Shown: positions 52,342 to 60,082, counted from the stretch's first letter. The stretch: DNA of 64,000 bases from Candidatus Nanosynbacter sp. HMT-352 (GCF_022819365.1 NZ_CP089289.1:620001-684000); one strand, 5' to 3'. Translations and numbers: made by a program. The notes: generated by a model from the sequence alone, not told the origin.

Positions 52342-52500
52342 CTACGCTGTTTCGTCAAGCTCTTCCAGTTCCAGGCTTAATTTCGTCGCCGAACTTGGAC
52401 TGGCGCCCTTAACGTGTTGCAATACGTAAGTCAACGCCGACATATCGTCTCGACTCAATACGCCTTCGGTAAGTCCGTGAATGTCTTTTTCTTCAGCCAT
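52342..52500 (-). CDS. Small acidic protein of unknown function, 52 aa
   Basis: Starts MAEEKDIHGLTEGVLSRDDM and ends KLSLELEELDETA; no Cys, no membrane helix. AAGGAAT lies 4 nt before the ATG. Located in the otherwise empty 290-bp gap between argS and the acyltransferase-like gene. The family is not recognised, but the ribosome site and an uninterrupted frame in a tightly packed genome support it being real. Confidence 0.55.
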   Translation of the reverse strand: MAEEKDIHGLTEGVLSRDDMSALTYVLQHVKGASPSSATKLSLELEELDETA

Positions 52501-52586
52501 TTTATTCCTTTTTGTTTTAATTTTTTATACAGTAAAATGATATCACATTATTTTTATTTTGTCAATAACTAGAACCTTGCGACCAC

Positions 52587-53546
52587 TTACTTGGCTTTAT
52601 TTTTATCTGATCGACGCTTATATTCTTCTGCTATAATCCTACCTATTTCGCTGTCTTTTAAGTATTCTTTGTATGATGATAATAAACGCTCGGATGCATC
52701 AGAATCCTTCATCTCTAGCGCCTTTCTATATGAATTGCTAAACGCCGCAAGCATACCGTCTTCATCTTTCATAACTCTAATAGTAAGTTTCTTGTCCTCT
52801 GACGACACATAAACAAATATCAGGTCTGCGCTAGATTTCAATGCCGTATGAATCGCTGCAGAGCCCATTTCACTGCGAGGCTTTGAACCTACTGAGTCAT
52901 CCGCTGAGTATCCAGCCAAAACCAAGGATCCACCATCCTCAACAAATTTAACCGCTTCTTCGTAATGGTCTGTTGAAAAGTGAACTGGTTTTTTACTCTT
53001 TTTATCTACCCATTCATATGGCACACCAAAAAAGTTTTTAGCGCCAAACGCAAGATACTGTATAGCTTCTAAGTTGATTCCGCCAACGCCCTTCTTAATC
53101 CAATCTCTATTAGTCGACGCTACGCCAATATTAATTTTGTTCAACAGAGACGCCAAATAACTAGCCGTAGGAACATCCTCTCCATTGAAATGTGTTGGTG
53201 CTATAACACTTCCCTTGCCTTCTTCTTTGGCCTTTTTGGCGGCTTCAATTAAGATATCTTCGCCAATTATTTCAACTTCCTTTTTGCCATGCATTAAGCC
53301 CATCAATAGCTTAAGTCCAGAGGAAAGCCGAACGTCTGTTTCTGGCAATCCCAATTCTTCTCCAGCTGCCTCAAGTTTTTCTACCGCTGAATTGTTAGTT
53401 AATCCAAAAGGTTTGCCGTGCTTTTCTCGTCTACCACACACCCATTTCTTAAGAGAACCAAGCGCAACCGACAGAGAAAAACCCTCTCTCTGTGGCTCAA
53501 TTTCTTTCATAGCCTCAGATCCTGAAAAAGTCTCAATTGTTTTCAT
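52587..53546 (-). CDS. PlsC-like acyltransferase-fold protein, degenerate
   Basis: 319 aa. An HxxxxD-type motif is visible in VIAPTHFNGEDVPTASYL (His and Asp four residues apart), followed by EDGGSLVLAGYSADDSVGSK where glycerol-phosphate acyltransferases have a PEGTRS-like motif, and IFVYVSSEDKKLTIRV in place of the usual PVxI strand. This is suggestive of a PlsC/LPLAT-like protein, but it is soluble with no clear membrane segment. Patescibacteria usually lack fatty-acid synthesis, so it may remodel host-derived lipids; that is inference. Alternatively a structurally related unknown. Confidence 0.6.
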   Translation of the reverse strand: MKTIETFSGSEAMKEIEPQREGFSLSVALGSLKKWVCGRREKHGKPFGLTNNSAVEKLEAAGEELGLPETDVRLSSGLKLLMGLMHGKKEVEIIGEDILIEAAKKAKEEGKGSVIAPTHFNGEDVPTASYLASLLNKINIGVASTNRDWIKKGVGGINLEAIQYLAFGAKNFFGVPYEWVDKKSKKPVHFSTDHYEEAVKFVEDGGSLVLAGYSADDSVGSKPRSEMGSAAIHTALKSSADLIFVYVSSEDKKLTIRVMKDEDGMLAAFSNSYRKALEMKDSDASERLLSSYKEYLKDSEIGRIIAEEYKRRSDKNKAK

Positions 53547-53608
53547 GATACTCTTAATTATACAATATAAAGCACTATATTGTCAATAATCAGATCTGCC
53601 GGTGGACC

Positions 53609-53788
53609 TTATTCGCAACCGTCACAAATAGTCAAACTTGCTGGGTCAACTGGTGCCGCAACAGTGCCGTTCGACTTTGCTTGATCATCAGCCGCTTCTT
53701 GCGCCGCTTTAAGAGCTGCATCAATGGCACTCAATTTTTCTTCCAAAGTCATGTCATCAGTAATAATTTGATTCGCATTCATTTTCAT
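53609..53788 (-). CDS. 59-residue protein ending in CDGCE, possible ribonucleotide-reductase redox tail
   Basis: Reads MKMNANQIITDDMTLEEKLS, an Ala/Glu/Asp-rich helix (IDAALKAAQEAADDQ), a flexible linker (SNGTVAAPVDPAS) and the C-terminal LTICDGCE. AGGGGA precedes the two closely spaced ATGs (53788 and 53782; the second is better spaced). The gene lies 51 bp after the PNPOx-like gene, downstream of nrdA-nrdB. NrdA here stops without the C-terminal CxxC/CxxxxC pair that class I enzymes use to pass electrons from thioredoxin, and the tail motif of this small protein is just that kind of sequence. A separate redox tail is an inference; a RiPP-like precursor or metal-binding peptide are alternatives. 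Confidence 0.65.
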   Translation of the reverse strand: MKMNANQIITDDMTLEEKLSAIDAALKAAQEAADDQAKSNGTVAAPVDPASLTICDGCE

Positions 53789-53839
53789 TTTCCCCTATAT
53801 TTAGTAGTTACTTAACTAATTTTACGCTAGATATAGTGC

Positions 53840-54250
53840 TTATGCAATAAAATGCAGCCAATTGCCCGTTGTAGTTTTTTCATCAAGTTCACCTATTGGC
53901 GCAACGTATATTTGCGGATTTTGACAACGTGGCATAAAATCAGCCAACTTCTCTTTATAAGCCGCCATTGCCGCCTCTTTCTCAGATTCTGGGAGTTCAG
54001 TCACGTTAGTTTTTAAGAAAACTGCTCGCTTTTTATCATCCCAAACCACAAATTCCGCCTTACCGTTTCGAAACGCATTTTCTGAATGGCGCGCAGTCGG
54101 CTCTGATATCCAAATTATAGAATTACCAAAACGCGCAAAGTGCAGCGGCGTCACCAAAGGAGTTCTATCAACATTCACCGTCGCCAACGCACCAACTTCG
54201 ACTGTATCTAATATTTCTTTCGCTAATTCGTTCATATCATCAACTCCCAT
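53840..54250 (-). CDS. Pyridoxamine 5'-phosphate oxidase-like FMN-binding protein
   Basis: About 131-136 aa. The split-barrel pattern is seen: ILDTVEVGALATVNVDRTPLV (strand and substrate loop), RFGNSIIWISEPTARHSENA and KAEFVVWDDKKRAVFLK, as in PNPOx-like flavoproteins of the general stress protein 26/YhbP type. The start is either the ATG overlapping the nrdB stop by 1 bp or, with GGGAG 8 nt upstream, the ATG five codons later (MNELAKEIL). It probably binds FMN or F420/heme; the substrate is unknown. Part of the nrd operon by position. Confidence 0.75.
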   Translation of the reverse strand: MGVDDMNELAKEILDTVEVGALATVNVDRTPLVTPLHFARFGNSIIWISEPTARHSENAFRNGKAEFVVWDDKKRAVFLKTNVTELPESEKEAAMAAYKEKLADFMPRCQNPQIYVAPIGELDEKTTTGNWLHFIA

Positions 54251-55227
54251 TACTTCGTGGTATTAACTTCGTAACTAGTGTTTGTGCTTTCAAAGAAATT
54301 CACCAATTCCAGCGTATCATTGGCAGCTGCCATCCATTTGGCTGGATTTGGCACATTATATTCAGGTTCAAAACCTAATTCTTGCAAGCGTCGGTCGGTC
54401 ATATGCATAACATACTGATTGACATAATCAGCATTCAATCCCAAAATTCCCTTTGGTAGCATATCCTTATTGTAAGCCTTCTCAAGTTCTACCGCTTGCA
54501 AAATCAAGTTGCGAATTTCCTCTGCGAATTCCTGCGTTTGCAATTCTGGATTTTCGTCCAAAATTGTCAAAAGTAGATTGATACCAAACGTCAAGTGAAG
54601 ATTTTCATCGCGAGTAATCCAGTCCAGCAGTGAGCCAACATTGCGCAATAAATTACGCTGACGGAAACTCATGCCAACCATAAAGCCTGAATAGAACCAA
54701 ATTCCCTCAAGCACAATGTTATATGCCACCAAAGACCTAACGAAGTCTTTCTTACCTTCCAGCGAATAAATATCCAAATTCGGATCAAGCATCACATCCA
54801 AATGCTTATTTTGGAAGTCGGCCTTATCAGCCAACGACTTTTTACCAAAGCCCGCAGCGTAAATCTCCTCGCGATCAAATGGAAATGTTTCAATAATGTA
54901 TTCAAATGTCATGAAGTGATTAGCTTCTTCCCACATCTGTTTTGACAAGTATAGTTGAGCTTCCGCCGCGTTCACGTATGGATAAATACCGAACGCTAAC
55001 GATTTATTGATCAATAGCTCGTTTGGATTCAAATAGCTAATAACCGTTTTCAATGCGTGTTTTTCATCGTCTGACAATTTTTCAAAATCTGCCAAATCTT
55101 GAACTAATTGAACTTCGTTTGGAAACCACGTGTTAGCCACTGCTTGATTATAAAGATCGTACGCCCAAGGGTAACGAATTGGGTGAAGTGACAATCCATC
55201 GCGTAATCCTGAACCTAAAATTCCCAT
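54250..55227 (-). CDS. nrdB: Ribonucleotide reductase small subunit, class Ic-like (Phe at radical Tyr)
   Basis: 325 aa ferritin-like four-helix protein. The six metal ligands are Glu70, Glu101, His104, Glu174, Glu208 and His211. Offsets from the first ligand (31, 34, 104, 138, 141) are the same as in Chlamydia trachomatis R2 (Glu89 ... His230). The residue at the radical-tyrosine position (+38) is Phe108, in EEANHFMTF, as is Phe127 in Chlamydia. Both the Glu first ligand and the Phe mark the Mn/Fe class Ic type, which stores its oxidising equivalent at the metals. Overlaps the PNPOx-like gene by 1 bp and follows nrdA by 14 bp. Confidence 0.95.
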   Translation of the reverse strand: MGILGSGLRDGLSLHPIRYPWAYDLYNQAVANTWFPNEVQLVQDLADFEKLSDDEKHALKTVISYLNPNELLINKSLAFGIYPYVNAAEAQLYLSKQMWEEANHFMTFEYIIETFPFDREEIYAAGFGKKSLADKADFQNKHLDVMLDPNLDIYSLEGKKDFVRSLVAYNIVLEGIWFYSGFMVGMSFRQRNLLRNVGSLLDWITRDENLHLTFGINLLLTILDENPELQTQEFAEEIRNLILQAVELEKAYNKDMLPKGILGLNADYVNQYVMHMTDRRLQELGFEPEYNVPNPAKWMAAANDTLELVNFFESTNTSYEVNTTK

Positions 55228-55241
55228 CTTAATTTCCTCCT

Positions 55242-57644
55242 TTATTTATTAATTTTCGCAAATCCAAATCCGCGCACTTTACTATTTGTGCGGACTTTTT
55301 GTTCTGCAATTTTATCAACTGAAACTGTCGTTTGCTCCGACTGATGACGCGGCTTAACATGCAAATAATATGTCGTCTTTAATCCACGCTTCCACGCTTC
55401 TGAATAAATCTTCACATATTCATCAATATCTCGCGTCTCCAGGTACATATTTCGAGAAATCGCCTGATCGACCCACTTCTGAGCCCTGGCCGCCACTTCA
55501 ATAAACGCGTACGGGCTAAGCTGGAAACTTGTTTTATAAACATCCTTGATATTCTGAGGAATACCGTCAATATCTTGAATATCGCCCTGTGCCGCAAAAA
55601 TCTCATCCTTCAAATTGTCCCACAAACCAAGCTTCTTCAAATCGCGAACTAAATTATGGTTCACTTCCAAAAACTTACCATTCAAAGTCGAGCGACTGAA
55701 AATCTGCGCAAATTGCGGATCAATTCCAGGGGTCGTTCCCGCCACGTGACCAATGTTAGCCGTCGGCGCAATTGCCATCAACGTCGCATTTCGCATTCCC
55801 TTCTTCACCTTCTTTCGCAAACCATCCCAGTCCAGTCGCGTCTTTTGATCTATTTTCACCTTCACGCCGCGATCTTTTGATAGCTTATCAACCGTATCAA
55901 TTGGAAGAATTCCCTTGCTCCAACCACTACCCGCGAATGTTGGATAGCTGCCCAGTTCTTTTGCCAAATCAGCCGATTGATCAATGGCATGGTAGCTAAT
56001 GAACTCCGTCAATTGATCAACCAAATCATACGCTTCTTTCGATTCGTAGCAATAGCCCAACTTTTCCAGCACGTCAGAAAGACCCATAATCCCAAGGCCA
56101 ATCGCTCGAGTTTGCTGATTCGAATGCATCGCTTCTGGAATTGGCGTTTGAGTGATGTCACACAAATTGTCCAATTGTCGCACAGCCGCACGAGCCGCCT
56201 CTTTCAATCTGTCCCAATCCCAAGTCTTATCCTCGCTAAGAAACGCCGACAAATTGATACTCACCAAATTACACGTCGCAATATTGTTTTTATCCTGCGG
56301 CAATGTAATTTCCGTACACAAGTTACTGAGGTGAATTGTGCCCGTATTGTTATTTAACGCACGCACGTTAATTGTATCTTTCCAAGTTAGCCACGGATGC
56401 GAAGTTGCTTGTAGGCTAGTCAAAATGCGCTTAAATTGCTGACGAGCTGGAACTTTATCAAACGTTCGCAACTTCCCAGCTTCCGCCATCTTGATATATT
56501 CTTTATATCGCGCCGAAAACGCTTCACCATATAATTCCGTCAAATCTGGAGTTTCCGCTGGATCAAACAAATACCAATCTTGGTCTTTTTCTACTCGCTT
56601 CATAAATTCGTCAGAGATAAATACCGCGGTATTTGCAAATCTGGTTCGTAAATATGGATCGCCAGAGTTTTGACGAAGATCGACAAATTGATCAAAATTC
56701 AGGTGCCAGTTTTCCATGTAAATTGCAGCCGCACCAGCCTTTTTACCCTTACGAGAAACCGCAAAAAGCGCCGTATCAATCATCTTCATAAATGGAATCG
56801 GTCCAGTCGATTCAGTGTTGGTGGTTTTAACTGGACTACCCGCCGCACGTAGCTTCGTAAAACCAATGCCAATTCCGCCCGTGCCTTTAGCGATCCACAT
56901 TGTGTCGCGAACAGCCTTAGCAATTGATTCCATATCATCATCGACATTAAGCAAGAAACAGTTACTGAGCTGCGGGAACGAACCTCCAGCATTAACTCGC
57001 GTCGAACCACCCGGAACGTACTCCAAATTACTCATGTGATTATAAAACTCAATCGCTGCAGTCGTTGGGTCAGATTCGTTATAGCTAAGTCCCATAGCAA
57101 TACGCATGTGCGTAAACTGAGGTGTTTCAATTGGCGAGCCGTTTTGCTTGCGAAGAGCATAGCGATTTTTATTAGTCACCACACCCAAATATTTACTCAA
57201 ATCATCACGTGCTGGATCAAGTTCCGCCGCCAGCTTTTTCAAGTCAAATCGACCGTCAGCCATGCGCTTATCCAACAATCCTTCTTTCACCGCCGCCTTA
57301 ACGAACTTCGGGAATTCGCGCGCATGAAGCTTTTTCAATTCTTCCGCCGTCTCGTAATCGCCCAAAATCTGCTTATAGACAGTTTTCAGTAATAATCGTG
57401 CCGCGATTTTATCGTAATCTGGATCATCTTTAACATTTTGGAGCACCGTTTGAATGACAGCCTCGTCTAGCTGTTCGGTTGTAATTCCATCAAATAGCGT
57501 CAATTGCAATTCAGTTGCCACCTGAACGACCTTAGAGATTTGGTCCGGCAAGCCCTCGCATGCCTTTAAAATAGCCGTATTAATTTTATTTGCATCAAAC
57601 GGCTCTTTTGTTCCGTCACGTTTAACTACGTTAATTTCTTTCAC
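55242..57644 (-). CDS. nrdA: Ribonucleotide reductase large subunit, no C-terminal cysteine pair
   Basis: 800 aa; reduces NDPs to dNDPs. The start is a GTG (MKEINVVKRDGTKEPFDANK) after AAGGAGG. An ATP-cone at residues 1-90 is the dATP/ATP activity switch. Active-site Cys are present in PQLSNCFLL, LSNLCTEI (thiyl Cys) and NIATCNLVS; the radical-path Tyr pair is in KTTYYLHVKPR. The C-terminus runs ...KVRGFGFAKINK and stops, without the CxxC-type tail needed in known class I enzymes for thioredoxin/glutaredoxin re-reduction. Expected partner NrdB follows. An NrdR-type regulated promoter precedes it. Confidence 0.96.
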   Translation of the reverse strand: MKEINVVKRDGTKEPFDANKINTAILKACEGLPDQISKVVQVATELQLTLFDGITTEQLDEAVIQTVLQNVKDDPDYDKIAARLLLKTVYKQILGDYETAEELKKLHAREFPKFVKAAVKEGLLDKRMADGRFDLKKLAAELDPARDDLSKYLGVVTNKNRYALRKQNGSPIETPQFTHMRIAMGLSYNESDPTTAAIEFYNHMSNLEYVPGGSTRVNAGGSFPQLSNCFLLNVDDDMESIAKAVRDTMWIAKGTGGIGIGFTKLRAAGSPVKTTNTESTGPIPFMKMIDTALFAVSRKGKKAGAAAIYMENWHLNFDQFVDLRQNSGDPYLRTRFANTAVFISDEFMKRVEKDQDWYLFDPAETPDLTELYGEAFSARYKEYIKMAEAGKLRTFDKVPARQQFKRILTSLQATSHPWLTWKDTINVRALNNNTGTIHLSNLCTEITLPQDKNNIATCNLVSINLSAFLSEDKTWDWDRLKEAARAAVRQLDNLCDITQTPIPEAMHSNQQTRAIGLGIMGLSDVLEKLGYCYESKEAYDLVDQLTEFISYHAIDQSADLAKELGSYPTFAGSGWSKGILPIDTVDKLSKDRGVKVKIDQKTRLDWDGLRKKVKKGMRNATLMAIAPTANIGHVAGTTPGIDPQFAQIFSRSTLNGKFLEVNHNLVRDLKKLGLWDNLKDEIFAAQGDIQDIDGIPQNIKDVYKTSFQLSPYAFIEVAARAQKWVDQAISRNMYLETRDIDEYVKIYSEAWKRGLKTTYYLHVKPRHQSEQTTVSVDKIAEQKVRTNSKVRGFGFAKINK

Positions 57645-57666
57645 ATACCCTCCTTAATTTCCCCTC

Positions 57667-57699
57667 TTAAAAACAAACCACCAGCACCTCATCTGGTGG
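57667..57699 (-). terminator. Terminator-like hairpin in the nrdA leader
   Basis: Minus strand CCACCAG, 8-nt loop, CTGGTGG, then TTTGTTTTT, about 25 nt before the nrdA Shine-Dalgarno and some 60 nt into the predicted nrd transcript. It could be an attenuator or simply the terminator of tRNA-Ser. Confidence 0.6.
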
Positions 57700-57738
57700 C
57701 TTATCTTTGTAGCTTGTGTTTTTGTTTATTTATGGGCT

Positions 57739-57754
57739 CGCTATATATATAGCG
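57739..57754. promoter_or_regulatory. NrdR-type box 1
   Basis: CGCTATATATATAGCG, a perfect 16-bp palindrome, lying downstream of the nrd promoter -10. The length and A/T centre match NrdR boxes (consensus of the ACACWATATATWGTGT kind), though its ends are GC rather than ACA/TGT. Confidence 0.6.
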
Positions 57755-57764
57755 TACAATAATA

Positions 57765-57794
57765 ACTATAGCCGCTATATCTAGTGTTTTGCAA
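57765..57794 (-). promoter_or_regulatory. Promoter of the nrd operon
   Basis: Minus strand TTGCAA (57789-57794), 18 bp, TATAGT (57765-57770), giving a leader of about 115 nt. NrdR box 2 lies in the spacer. Confidence 0.65.
57772..57787. promoter_or_regulatory. NrdR-type box 2
   Basis: Reads ACACTAGATATAGCGG on the minus strand, half matching the NrdR consensus. Its centre is 33 bp (about three turns) from box 1, the side-by-side arrangement that NrdR requires. Confidence 0.6.
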
Positions 57795-57910
57795 GCTATT
57801 TAGTAAAAATTACAACCTATTTATTTCACGACCAGATGAGCCGCCCCTGTCTACGATTTTTTAACAAAAAATACCGACAAGCTCTACGTCCTGTCGGTTT
57901 ATTATTCTCT

Positions 57911-58000
57911 TGGCGGAAGGAGAGGGATTCGAACCCTCGAACAGATTGCTCCGTTACACGCGTTCCAGGCGTGCCAGTTCAACCACTCCTGCACCCTTCC
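57911..58000 (-). tRNA. tRNA-Ser (anticodon GGA)
   Basis: A 90-nt cloverleaf on the minus strand: acceptor GGAAGGG/TCCTTCC with discriminator G, anticodon arm CACGC-CTGGAAC-GCGTG giving GGA, a long variable arm (AACGGA/TCTGTT stem) as in type II tRNAs, and T arm GAGGG-TTCGAAT-CCCTC. The 3' CCA is encoded. Decodes UCC and UCU. Confidence 0.96.
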
Positions 58001-58009
58001 TTGTTGATA

Positions 58010-58018
58010 ATTATACCA
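58010..58018 (-). promoter_or_regulatory. Extended -10 of tRNA-Ser
   Basis: TGG-TATAAT on the minus strand about 9 nt upstream of the mature tRNA 5' end. Confidence 0.55.
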
Positions 58019-58063
58019 CAACTTTATTGCCCCTTATGGTTGCACTTACCAACATTCATTCTC

Positions 58064-58069
58064 TATAAT
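58064..58069 (+). promoter_or_regulatory. -10 of the ABC exporter operon
   Basis: TATAAT, 9 nt, ATG at 58079. No Shine-Dalgarno, so the leader is at most 2-3 nt. Confidence 0.55.
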
Positions 58070-58078
58070 AAGTCAAAG

Positions 58079-58873
58079 ATGAAAGAAACTATTCCACCAC
58101 GTATTAGGCTTGTTAATGTCACCAAAAAATTTGGCTTTGGTGATGCTGAGATTCGTGCCTTAGATAACGTCGATTTAACCGTTAAAAAGGGCGAGTTTAT
58201 TGCTATTATGGGACCAAGCGGTTGCGGAAAAACTACTTTATTAAACACCCTTGGACTATTAGACCAGCCGTCAGAGGGCGAATATTATCTGGACGATGTC
58301 GCTGTCGATAATCTCAGCTCACGACGACGCGCCAAAATTCGCTCCAAACACATCGGCTTCGTTTTCCAGAATTTCAATCTTATCCCTCGCCTGACTGTAA
58401 TTGAAAACGTGGCGTTGCCGTTAACGTATAAAGGACTCGGGAAAGTCAAACGGCTTCAGGAAGCTAGCCGCATTTTGAAAACTTTTCATCTGGGACAGCG
58501 CGAATATTATATGCCGCATCAATTATCTGGCGGTCAGGTTCAGCGCGTAGCAATTGCCAGAGCGTTGGTTAATAGCCCGTCAATTATCTTAGCCGACGAA
58601 CCAACAGGAAATTTGGATAGCAAATCGAGTCATCTCATTATGGAAGAATTGTCCGACCTACATCGTCGCGGCAATACTATAATTATGGTTACTCACAACC
58701 CAGAATTGACTCATTATGCCAGTCGCGTCATCACTATGTTGGACGGAAAAATCGACACCGACGAACATAAGGAAAAGCGCAAGTTCACTAAGAAGTTAAT
58801 TGTAGACGATGAAAAAGAAGAAAAACCTAAGAAGCAAAAATCTTCAAAGAAATCGAGGGCGAAAAAATCGTGA
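58079..58873 (+). CDS. ABC transporter ATP-binding protein, LolD/MacB type
   Basis: About 264 aa. The start is placed at MKETIPPRIRLVNVTKKFG; earlier in-frame sequence contains the tRNA-Ser gene. Motifs: GPSGCGKTTLLNTLGLLDQPSEGEY (Walker A), Q-loop FVFQNFNLIPRLTV, signature LSGGQVQRVAIARALV, Walker B IILADEPTGNLDSKS, His switch MVTHNPE. The Lys-rich C-terminal tail (KPKKQKSSKKSRAKKS) is unusual. It pairs with the overlapping MacB-like permease gene. Possible exports are peptides or cell-envelope molecules. Confidence 0.94.
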   Translation: MKETIPPRIRLVNVTKKFGFGDAEIRALDNVDLTVKKGEFIAIMGPSGCGKTTLLNTLGLLDQPSEGEYYLDDVAVDNLSSRRRAKIRSKHIGFVFQNFNLIPRLTVIENVALPLTYKGLGKVKRLQEASRILKTFHLGQREYYMPHQLSGGQVQRVAIARALVNSPSIILADEPTGNLDSKSSHLIMEELSDLHRRGNTIIMVTHNPELTHYASRVITMLDGKIDTDEHKEKRKFTKKLIVDDEKEEKPKKQKSSKKSRAKKS

Positions 58874-60081
58874 AAATATTAGTAAAAAATCATTTTGAGA
58901 ACGCTACTCAGGCGCTACGAGCTAATCGTGGACGAACATTTTTGACAATTGTAGGCGTAGCTATTGGCATCGCCAGCATCACCATGGTTCTATCTCTAGC
59001 TGGCGGATTTAATCACCTATTCGGCGACAATTCCAACCAATCAGACACTCCTGTCGCCATTGTTAAGTCTGGCAATCAAAAAGCCGTTCCGAATCTGCTG
59101 ACCGAATCCGACAACACGACGACGGTCAACACATTGACTGAAACGGACACCAGAGATATAGGAAAAATTGCCAATACGAAAGCCGCGCCAATTGCTTTCC
59201 TGCACGCCGAGCTGCGCGCCCGCGAAGGTAAAGTCGATATCCAAAACGCCGCGTTAATCGGCAGTACGGAATCGCTAAAAGACGTCGCCAATTTGCAAAT
59301 TGCTACTGGACAATTTATCAACGACATCGGCGGAGTTGTTGTCGGTCAGCAATTGTCGGTCGATTTGTTCGGCACCGAAAGGTCCATCGGAAACGTTATT
59401 TACATCCGAAATCAACCGTTAACTGTTGTTGGCGTGTTAAAAAATATTGAAAATCCAGCCAGTTATTTGGACGTGAATTTTAATAACGCCGCCATTATTC
59501 CATTGTCCGTGATTAAAAAATTCACCCAAGGAACGCCGCAAATTCAGCAAATCATCGTGACTACCAAAGATCATAAAAATCTCAATTCAGTCATAAAATC
59601 GGCTGACGATATTTTGAAGAAGAATCATGATAGCGATAAGAATTATCGAATCGTTTCTGGCGAAGAGATAAACGAAAAGAAGTCTAATGTCGCGAGGTTT
59701 CTCTCGATAATCTTAACTGTCATCGGCATTATTTCTCTGTTAATTGGTGGAATAGGCGTCATGAACGTGATGCTTGTCAATGTCGCTGAGCGTCAGCGTG
59801 AAGTCGGCGTCAGACGAGCCGTCGGCGCCACAGGCTGGGACATCATCAATCAATTCTTAATCGAGGCAGCGATCATAGGATTCCTCGGCGGAATATTGGG
59901 CTACGGGTTAGGCTTGGCGGGAGCTTATATTGCCAGCTTATACTTGCCGCTCACGCCTTATATTTATTGGCAAACAGCCGTCTTATCAATTGGACTATCA
60001 ATAATCATCGGCGTAATTTCTGGCGTATATCCAGCAGCCCGCGCCACCAGACGCGACCCAATCGAATCTCTACGATATTAA
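58870..60081 (+). CDS. MacB-like ABC transporter permease
   Basis: 403 aa. The start is a GTG in a GTGA overlap with the ATPase stop. One N-terminal membrane helix (RTFLTIVGVAIGIASITMVL), a large external MacB_PCD domain (DTPVAIVKSGNQKAVPNLL to about residue 260), then FtsX-like C-terminal membrane helices with the conserved NVMLVNVAERQREVGVRRAVGA coupling loop. Without an outer membrane protein partner, a MacB-type efflux or mechanotransmission role at the cytoplasmic membrane is probable. Substrate unknown. Confidence 0.93.
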   Translation: MKILVKNHFENATQALRANRGRTFLTIVGVAIGIASITMVLSLAGGFNHLFGDNSNQSDTPVAIVKSGNQKAVPNLLTESDNTTTVNTLTETDTRDIGKIANTKAAPIAFLHAELRAREGKVDIQNAALIGSTESLKDVANLQIATGQFINDIGGVVVGQQLSVDLFGTERSIGNVIYIRNQPLTVVGVLKNIENPASYLDVNFNNAAIIPLSVIKKFTQGTPQIQQIIVTTKDHKNLNSVIKSADDILKKNHDSDKNYRIVSGEEINEKKSNVARFLSIILTVIGIISLLIGGIGVMNVMLVNVAERQREVGVRRAVGATGWDIINQFLIEAAIIGFLGGILGYGLGLAGAYIASLYLPLTPYIYWQTAVLSIGLSIIIGVISGVYPAARATRRDPIESLRY

Positions 60082-60082
60082 A

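Noticed and set aside
55228..55260. Loss of the NrdA cysteine tail by a frameshift or sequencing error
   Set aside because: The bases after the nrdA stop encode no Cys pair in any frame and contain the nrdB ribosome site; the CDGCE ORF is two genes further on with its own start.
57836..58078. An in-frame N-terminal extension of the ABC ATPase by about 81 codons
   Set aside because: It runs antisense through the complete tRNA-Ser gene and its promoter; the ATG at 58079 directly follows a TATAAT and begins a standard LolD/MacB N-terminus.
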